Assembly: GCA_944319945.1 (NCBI GenBank)
Contig: CALUFN010000024.1
Coordinates: forward strand, 1-34,142
Reading direction: 5' to 3'
DNA length: 34,142 nt
Origin: an uncultured Prevotella sp.
GTDB taxonomy: Bacteria; Bacteroidota; Bacteroidia; Bacteroidales; Bacteroidaceae
The notes below the pieces were generated by a model. The model was not told the origin of the DNA. It did no database searches and saw only the letters and a list, made by a program, of their open reading frames with translations. The position numbers were made by a program, and so were the translations under genes. Each line of letters starts with the position of its first letter. Positions within the stretch are counted from its first letter, which is position 1. Shown here piece after piece: positions 28,861 to 34,142 of this stretch.

Positions 28861-29661
28861 ATGAACATAGTAAACATATCATCACTCACCCACCCCGGCG
28901 TGGAAATATTCAGCTCGCTCACTGAGGCGCAGCTCCGCAACCGCACCGACGAACGTAAAGGCGTATTCATAGCCGAAAGCCCCAAAGTGATACGCGTAGC
29001 GCTCGATGCCGGATATGAGCCTATAGCCATGCTGTGCGAGCAAAAGCACGTGACGGGAGACGCTGCGGACATAATAAGGTGCTGCGGAGACATACCGATA
29101 TACACAGGCGCAAGGGAACTGCTCGCACAACTTACGGGATATGTGCTCACCCGAGGAGTGCTATGCGCCATGCGCCGACGCCAACAGCCGGAAGTAGGCG
29201 ACGTTTGCCGCAACGCTAAGCGCATAGTCGTCATAGACGGCGTGGTTGACACGACAAACATCGGAGCAATATTCCGCTCTGCCGCAGCACTCGGCATAGA
29301 CGGCGTACTGCTCACCCGTAACTCATGCGATCCACTCAACCGCCGTGCCATACGCGTATCTATGGGCTCGGTGTTTCTTGTTCCGTGGACATGGATTGAC
29401 TCGCCGATAAACAAGCTGAAGGAATTAGGCTTCAAAACAGCGGCAATGGCACTGACGGACAAATCTGTAACGCTCGACAATCCGTACCTGGCCGCCGAGC
29501 CAAGACTGGCCATCATAATGGGCACTGAAGGCGACGGACTGCCACACGAAACGATAACGGAAGCCGACTACGTGGTACGCATCCCGATGGCTCACAACGT
29601 GGACTCACTTAACGTAGCTGCCGCAGCCGCCGTTGCGTTTTGGGAGTTGCGGGAAAGGTAA
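28861..29661 (+). CDS. TrmH/SpoU family RNA 2'-O-methyltransferase
   Basis: A 266-residue SPOUT-class enzyme that methylates a ribose 2'-OH in rRNA or tRNA with S-adenosylmethionine. Motif 1 is at 133-145 (NIGAIFRSAAALG), motif 2 at 219-227 (IMGTEGDGL) and motif 3 at 241-255 (IPMAHNVDSLNVAAA), which forms the trefoil knot. The first 100 residues form a substrate-binding domain of the L30e-like type (FIAESPKVIRVALDAGYEP). The exact target nucleotide cannot be read from the sequence. Single-gene unit. Confidence 0.92.
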   Translation: MNIVNISSLTHPGVEIFSSLTEAQLRNRTDERKGVFIAESPKVIRVALDAGYEPIAMLCEQKHVTGDAADIIRCCGDIPIYTGARELLAQLTGYVLTRGVLCAMRRRQQPEVGDVCRNAKRIVVIDGVVDTTNIGAIFRSAAALGIDGVLLTRNSCDPLNRRAIRVSMGSVFLVPWTWIDSPINKLKELGFKTAAMALTDKSVTLDNPYLAAEPRLAIIMGTEGDGLPHETITEADYVVRIPMAHNVDSLNVAAAAAVAFWELRER

Positions 29662-29723
29662 CACGGCGGCAAGAAATTGTATATTTTAAATAGTTATGAT
29701 AATGAACTAACAAAATAGCAGAA

Positions 29724-30491
29724 ATGGATACGATATATAATAAAGAAAATAAAATCTTTAACGAAATAAAGTCAACACTTTCTCAAAAAGATCAGGAAAG
29801 GTTTATTATGGACGGACTGTGTTGGGCTAATATTTGTTGTGGCGAAAATTTACATAAAAACGTATTTGTTGAAATGGAAAATTTGTATTTACAACGAAGA
29901 CCAAGAATTGTATTTTTACTTAAAGAACCAAATAAAAATGACGGGGAAGATTATCGCGATTGGCACTGGTCTGAGAAAAAAGGAAATCCGATATTCGGAG
30001 ATTCTATCGCATTTTGGCTTGAAGGTATTTTATCAACTACCACGACCTATATACCTGCATTAAAAGAATTAAGGCAAAATCGTGAAATATTTGCCGAACA
30101 ACCATTTGTAATTTTTAATGTCAAGAAAATATCAGGAGGAGGAAAAAGTCAGTGGAATGTTATTTTTGATTATGCAAAGAAATACGCTAAACAGTTACAG
30201 ATTCAGATAGGTTTATATAATCCTGATATTATCATATGTTGCGGAAGTACAGACAATGAAACCGATGAACAGCGGATGCTTACAATAGCAAGAAAATATT
30301 TATATCCAAATTCTGATTTTAATAAAATCAACAATTTCTGTTATTACTGTAATGAAAAACATATATTACTTATAGATAGTTATCATCCTTCATGCAGAAA
30401 AGTTGACGACGAAGACAAATTTAATCAAATGTTCAAATGTTATCATAATTTTTTAAAGGAAAACATATGCAACCTTAAGGAATTTAGATGA
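29724..30491 (+). CDS. AT-rich uracil-DNA-glycosylase-like protein, probably acquired
   Basis: A 255-residue soluble protein, much more AT-rich than its neighbours. RPRIVFLLKEPN (59-70) looks like the first strand and loop of the uracil-DNA glycosylase superfamily, NPDIIICCGS (166-175) like the central strand, and DSYHPS (218-223) like its C-terminal HPS motif. A WHWSEKKGNP stretch follows the first motif. The catalytic Asp or Asn of classic enzymes is not obvious, so activity on uracil is not established and another role for the fold is possible. It stands alone 62 bases after the methyltransferase gene, without a recognisable consensus promoter, and ends before repeat locus C. The assignment rests on motif resemblance only. 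Confidence 0.6.
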   Translation: MDTIYNKENKIFNEIKSTLSQKDQERFIMDGLCWANICCGENLHKNVFVEMENLYLQRRPRIVFLLKEPNKNDGEDYRDWHWSEKKGNPIFGDSIAFWLEGILSTTTTYIPALKELRQNREIFAEQPFVIFNVKKISGGGKSQWNVIFDYAKKYAKQLQIQIGLYNPDIIICCGSTDNETDEQRMLTIARKYLYPNSDFNKINNFCYYCNEKHILLIDSYHPSCRKVDDEDKFNQMFKCYHNFLKENICNLKEFR

Positions 30492-30576
30492 CAAAGGGCT
30501 CATAATGTTAATACTGAACAATAAAACACACTCTACCTTTTTAAACTATCCACTCCTTAAGAATATTTATAATAAC

Positions 30577-30657
30577 AAAAGGCTACCTTTGGCGTTGCCA
30601 AAGGTAGCCTTTTTGCGTGCTAAAGATAACCTTTTACACTGCAAAAGATTACCTTTT
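30577..30657. repeat. Palindromic-unit intergenic repeat, locus C, probable bidirectional terminator
   Basis: Four 13-14-bp units: AAAAGGCTACCTTT, AAAGGTAGCCTTTT, AAGATAACCTTTT and AAAGATTACCTTTT, with spacers GGCGTTGCC, TGCGTGCTA and ACACTGCA. The first two units and their spacer form a perfect 30-base hairpin with a T-rich right end. It lies between convergent genes; the remainder of the gap 30492-30666 shows nothing else. Confidence 0.88.
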
Positions 30658-30666
30658 ATTATTTAA

Positions 30667-32547
30667 TCACCTGGCGGCTATGTCGTCATACAGCTTTTGC
30701 AGGTAAGCCTCGCCCTGACGTAAGAGCGTCCTGGCGGATTTGCCCTCTGACTCGACCGTGCGGCCGGCCTGATTATCGTAAACCACATGTCCGCCGTCCG
30801 TCAGCAGTCCGAAAGCGTCAGGAAAGGTGAAGAACGCAAAATGCGGCGAGGCCGGATTCAGCATGTCCTTGCTGAAAGTGAACTCACTATGAGGCAGACC
30901 AAGTTGAGCCAAAACCGTAGCCACGATGTCTTGCTGAGAGCCGACGACACCTATACGGCGCGGACGCTTCAAGGCTCCGCCCACCATGAGCAGCGGTATC
31001 TTATAACGCTCAAACGACAAATTATCTATATCTTCGGGATAAGCGCCAAGATGATCGGGCACGAAAACTACAACGGTATTGTCCCACTGCGGCAACTTAC
31101 GGTAACGGTTTACGAAATCGCCGACACAACTGTCGGTATATGCAAAGGCGTTAAGCCTGGAGTTGGCCAGCCTGCTGTAAGGCACCTCGAAAGGCTCATG
31201 GCTGCTTGACGTCTGGAGCACGCGGAAACGGGGCTTGCCTGTAGACGAGCCCTCGGCCTGCAAGTCGGCAAGCATGCGGCGGAACACAAGATGATCATGC
31301 ACTCCCCACTTGCTCAGGCGCTGGGCTACGGGAAAATCGGTATCTGAAACTATCGTGCCAAAGCCTGACGACATAAGATACGAACGCATGTTGGTGAAAT
31401 CGGCATCGCCCCCGTAATAATATTTTGCCTCATAACCGGCCTTGCACAACGCGCCGGCCAACGACGGCATGCTCTGCGTCTTATGGGGATATTTCATTAT
31501 GCTGGTGGTAGGCTGGGCGGGATATCCGCTGAGTATGGACACGAGACCGCGGTCGGTGCGGAAACTGTTGGCATAGAAATTGGTAAACAACACACCCTCG
31601 CGCGAGAGGCTGTCAAGATTAACGGCCACATCGGGAACTCCTCCCAACTCAGTCATCAAATGCGAAGAAAAGCCTTCAAGTATGACAAGCACCACGTCTG
31701 GGCGGCTTACACGGAAGAGCGTGTCGGCCGGATTGGCACTTACCTTGTCAGGCATTCCGGCCATTCGGGCCGACACCGCAGGATCAAGCATGGAGCGAAA
31801 ACGTCTGTCGGCCTCGTCAGCCTGCATGAAACGATATTGAGAAGCGAAATCCTTCTGCTTGAACAGTGATTCCAACAGACTGAACACAGGGTTGATAGCG
31901 GCATGGTTCAACCGCTGGTTGGAACTGAAATACACCTTACCCGTATTCATGGTGGATACCGTAAAACCGCCTCGTATCGGTATGAACAGTAAGCCTGTTA
32001 CGACAAGGAGCACGGCAGAAACGGCTATACGGCGCAACGGTAATCTCATGGAACGCCAAGCAGCCTTGCGCAACAGCACATAAGTGAACAGCAGATACAA
32101 CACAGCCGCATAAGCAACCATAAGCAACACGCCGCCGGCAACCAACAACCAGCTAACGCTGGCAAACACGTCTTTAGGCGAGGTAAGGAAATAAAACAAG
32201 GGCGTAGAGTCAAGGCGGAAGCCCCAATACTCGTATAACACGACATCGGTCACGGCAATTACAGACATCAACGCCGAGACAAACATGAAATATCCGCACC
32301 AAGCCTTGCGCAACACGGGTGACACGGTCCAGGCTGACACGATATAAAGCAAGCCCGGAACAACCGTAAGATAACCTGCTACGGTGAAATCAAGCGGCAG
32401 TCCGTGCCACACAACCTTAAACCACTCTGTCCAAGACACATCGCTGTAAAGAGCATGATATACGGCCATGAACAATGGCTTCTGCAACAAGAAAATGCAG
32501 ACAAAAAGAAAATATGTCAGGATAAATCCTACCAAACGGTCTTTCAT
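30667..32547 (-). CDS. LtaS/sulfatase-type membrane phosphotransferase-like protein
   Basis: A 626-residue membrane protein of the alkaline-phosphatase/sulfatase superfamily. About five N-terminal helices (to residue 190) precede an extracellular catalytic domain with VVLVILEGFSSH (E291, metal), SFRTDRGLVSIL (T331, the probable nucleophile as in LtaS), YYYGGDADF (D381/D383) and WGVHDHLVF (H417/D418). In Gram-negatives such proteins add phosphoglycerol or phosphoethanolamine to surface glycans or lipids; the substrate is not known here. An upstream TTG at 32607 would lie beyond the promoter box, so ATG 32547 is chosen. Single-gene unit, convergent with the uracil-glycosylase-like gene. Confidence 0.9.
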   Translation of the reverse strand: MKDRLVGFILTYFLFVCIFLLQKPLFMAVYHALYSDVSWTEWFKVVWHGLPLDFTVAGYLTVVPGLLYIVSAWTVSPVLRKAWCGYFMFVSALMSVIAVTDVVLYEYWGFRLDSTPLFYFLTSPKDVFASVSWLLVAGGVLLMVAYAAVLYLLFTYVLLRKAAWRSMRLPLRRIAVSAVLLVVTGLLFIPIRGGFTVSTMNTGKVYFSSNQRLNHAAINPVFSLLESLFKQKDFASQYRFMQADEADRRFRSMLDPAVSARMAGMPDKVSANPADTLFRVSRPDVVLVILEGFSSHLMTELGGVPDVAVNLDSLSREGVLFTNFYANSFRTDRGLVSILSGYPAQPTTSIMKYPHKTQSMPSLAGALCKAGYEAKYYYGGDADFTNMRSYLMSSGFGTIVSDTDFPVAQRLSKWGVHDHLVFRRMLADLQAEGSSTGKPRFRVLQTSSSHEPFEVPYSRLANSRLNAFAYTDSCVGDFVNRYRKLPQWDNTVVVFVPDHLGAYPEDIDNLSFERYKIPLLMVGGALKRPRRIGVVGSQQDIVATVLAQLGLPHSEFTFSKDMLNPASPHFAFFTFPDAFGLLTDGGHVVYDNQAGRTVESEGKSARTLLRQGEAYLQKLYDDIAAR

Positions 32548-32575
32548 TGTGAATAAATTATATAAAAAACGACGG

Positions 32576-32607
32576 CAAAAGTAAGAATTTTTATTCAAAC
32601 GCGACAA
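32576..32607 (-). promoter_or_regulatory. Promoter of the LtaS-like gene
   Basis: TTG (32607-32605), 21-base spacer, TACTTTTG (32583-32576) on the minus strand, about 29 bases before the ATG. It decides the start of that gene against the upstream TTG. Confidence 0.6.
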
Positions 32608-32705
32608 CTATTGCAATAGAAAGAAATAGCACATGTAACGCAGGAGACCAAATAGGACGGAAATAGCGAACAACTTACACTGATATTCATCATACGCTAA
32701 CAAAG

Positions 32706-32742
32706 CAATGGGCAGGAAAGGGATAGCCTCACCTGCCCATTG
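32706..32742 (-). terminator. Terminator after nuoN
   Basis: An 11-bp perfect stem (CAATGGGCAGG / CCTGCCCATTG) with 15-base loop, about 27 bases after the nuoN stop; on the minus strand it is followed by CTTTGTT, a modest T tract. The gap 32548-32768 holds this and the LtaS-like promoter. Confidence 0.75.
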
Positions 32743-32768
32743 TCCTATAATCAGTATGCGCAAATATC

Positions 32769-34142
32769 TTATGCGGCAGCTATTTCAATCCAGTCGTAGA
32801 AGAAGCTGCATACACCGAAGAGCAGCACGCCGGCCGTGCAGAGGGCGAGGGCGAGCTTGGTGTTGCCGTCGCTCTTGAACGTAGGCAGCGGAGCGTCAGA
32901 CTTCTTAATGTACATGGCCTTGACGATAAGCAGGTAGTAGTAAAGGCTCACTACGGTGTTAACCAAAGCTATGAACACTACGAGGTAAGTAAGCGGCGCC
33001 CCCTGCTGGGCTGCAGCCATGAACACGAAGAACTTGCTGAACATGCCGGCGAACGGCGGGATGCCGGCGAGCGAGAACAGCGCGAACGTCATGAGCAGAG
33101 AAAGCTTCGGGTTGGTGGTATAGAAGCCGTTGTAAGCGTCCATGTCGGTAGTGCCGCCGTTGTTTTCCTCAACCACGCTGATCACGGTGAATACGGCAAG
33201 GTTGGCCACTACGTAAACGAGTACATAGTAAGACAATGCCGCTACGCCCATAGCACTGTCGCCGATCACGGCCAGCATGATGTAACCTGCCTGGGAGATA
33301 GAACTGAAGGCCATGAAACGCTTCAGGTCCTTCTGGCGGATAGCGAAAAGGTTGCCGACGGTGATAGTGAGCACAACCAATACGTAAAGTACGACCGTCC
33401 AATACTCTGTTATCGGAGCGAAGACCTTCATCAGGATGGCCATAAGCGTAAACGCCGCTGCCCCCTTAGAGATAACGCTCAGATAGCCGGTAACCGTAGT
33501 CGGTGCGCCCTGATAAGCGTCGGCCGTCCAGAAATGGAACGGTACGAGGCTTATCTTGAAGCCCAAGCCGCTGAAGAAGAACACCATGCCCATGATTGTA
33601 AACGTGAGATTGTCACGCAGGGCAAGCACATTTGCAACATCTTCAAAATAAAGAGTACCGGCAGCACCGTAAATGAACGATATGCCGTAAAGCATCACGC
33701 CGCTTGAGAACGTAGCCGTAAGTATGAACTTGGCTGCGCCTTCGGCCGAGTTGTGGCGATACTTATCCAAAGCTACAAGGCATGCCATGGGCACGGAAGC
33801 CATCTCAAGACCGAGGTAGAACATCAGGAAGTGGCCAGAACTCATCATCATGTTCATACCGAGCAACGTTGAAATTACAAGCATGTAGAACTCGCCTTCC
33901 TTGAAGCTCGTGTCAGGACGGCTGAGCCATTTGCGGCTTTGGATGACCACGATGAGGGTACCGGCCGCAAGAATGGTCTTCATCACGTTCACCGCAGCAG
34001 TGGTGACATACATGCCGCCGAAGGCAGAGGTTGGCTCTTGGGGTACGGCGCAAACCACGACCTGCACAAGCATCAACAAGCACACCAGCGGATTGAACCA
34101 CCTACGCTCACCCTTGCGCGACGAAGCGAAGTCGGCAATGAA
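32769..34142 (-). CDS. nuoN: NADH-quinone oxidoreductase subunit N (5' end outside window)
   Basis: A membrane subunit of respiratory complex I, of the antiporter-like NuoL/M/N family that couples quinone reduction to ion transport. At least 457 residues are visible: the frame stays open to the right edge, so the N-terminus is missing and the GTG at 34085 is not the start. Many hydrophobic helices are evident, and the family signatures [36 protein letters not shown] and [20 protein letters not shown] are clear, with the conserved Lys in the discontinuous helix regions. A terminator follows, so it is the last gene of a nuo operon lying to the right. Confidence 0.96.
   Translation of the reverse strand, partial: FIADFASSRKGERRWFNPLVCLLMLVQVVVCAVPQEPTSAFGGMYVTTAAVNVMKTILAAGTLIVVIQSRKWLSRPDTSFKEGEFYMLVISTLLGMNMMMSSGHFLMFYLGLEMASVPMACLVALDKYRHNSAEGAAKFILTATFSSGVMLYGISFIYGAAGTLYFEDVANVLALRDNLTFTIMGMVFFFSGLGFKISLVPFHFWTADAYQGAPTTVTGYLSVISKGAAAFTLMAILMKVFAPITEYWTVVLYVLVVLTITVGNLFAIRQKDLKRFMAFSSISQAGYIMLAVIGDSAMGVAALSYYVLVYVVANLAVFTVISVVEENNGGTTDMDAYNGFYTTNPKLSLLMTFALFSLAGIPPFAGMFSKFFVFMAAAQQGAPLTYLVVFIALVNTVVSLYYYLLIVKAMYIKKSDAPLPTFKSDGNTKLALALCTAGVLLFGVCSFFYDWIEIAAA

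Noticed and set aside
28758-29525. Long minus-strand frame (255 codons) antisense to the SpoU methyltransferase
   Set aside because: The plus-strand gene has all three SPOUT motifs; the antisense protein is a Ser/Arg-rich shadow.

Overview
The window looks like a chromosomal segment of a Bacteroidota (Bacteroidales, probably Prevotellaceae-like) bacterium. The evidence is promoter boxes of the TTTG-N19/20-TAnnTTTG type before most transcription units, few purine-rich ribosome binding sites, and family content typical of that phylum (the coiled-coil protein/ZapA/RNase Y operon, a BT0820-like HAD protein, a Wzc with a Tyr-Gly tail). The genus cannot be fixed by reading alone. Most of the window is moderately GC-rich; two stretches are clearly AT-rich (1-640 and 29.7-30.5 kb) and look acquired.

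Layout: 1-640 is an AT-rich edge with the tail of one gene, a small RteC-like gene and a cluster of short direct repeats, ending at the 3' end of a tRNA-Arg(ACG). 840-4983 (minus strand) is a compact operon: an FMN/Fe-S flavoprotein, cobU, cobT, cobS and cobC (the nucleotide-loop assembly branch of cobalamin synthesis) and a nucleotidyltransferase-fold protein. 5269-7310 (minus) is a sigma factor / membrane anti-sigma-like / secreted protein trio. 7704-9122 (plus) is a sugar isomerase of the L-arabinose/L-fucose type. 9182-14775 (minus) is a tripartite RND efflux operon whose adaptor gene is intact, while the pump gene and the tolC-like gene carry three in-frame TAG codons and two one-base frameshifts. 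A divergent AraC-type regulator follows. 16063-23181 (minus) is genome maintenance and cell division/RNA decay: mutS2, ligA, rny, zapA and a coiled-coil gene. 23.3-23.95 kb holds a conserved gene of unknown function. 24.2-27.6 kb holds rfbA and a Wzc-type tyrosine kinase, overlapping by one base. Then come a HAD phosphatase, gtrA, a SpoU/TrmH RNA methyltransferase, an AT-rich uracil-DNA-glycosylase-like gene, a membrane sulfatase/LtaS-like protein, and nuoN running off the right edge.

The main unexplained structures are the decaying or recoded efflux operon, a family of intergenic repeats built from 13-bp palindromes spaced by 8-10 bp (three loci), a perfect 24-bp inverted repeat with extra partial copies beside the sigma-factor gene, an in-frame palindromic insertion plus Asp-Gly microsatellite in mutS2, and the tRNA-adjacent AT-rich edge. 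I found no CRISPR array, no complete insertion sequence, no rRNA and no convincing riboswitch. I do not see a clear new multigene system; the strongest leads are listed as findings.
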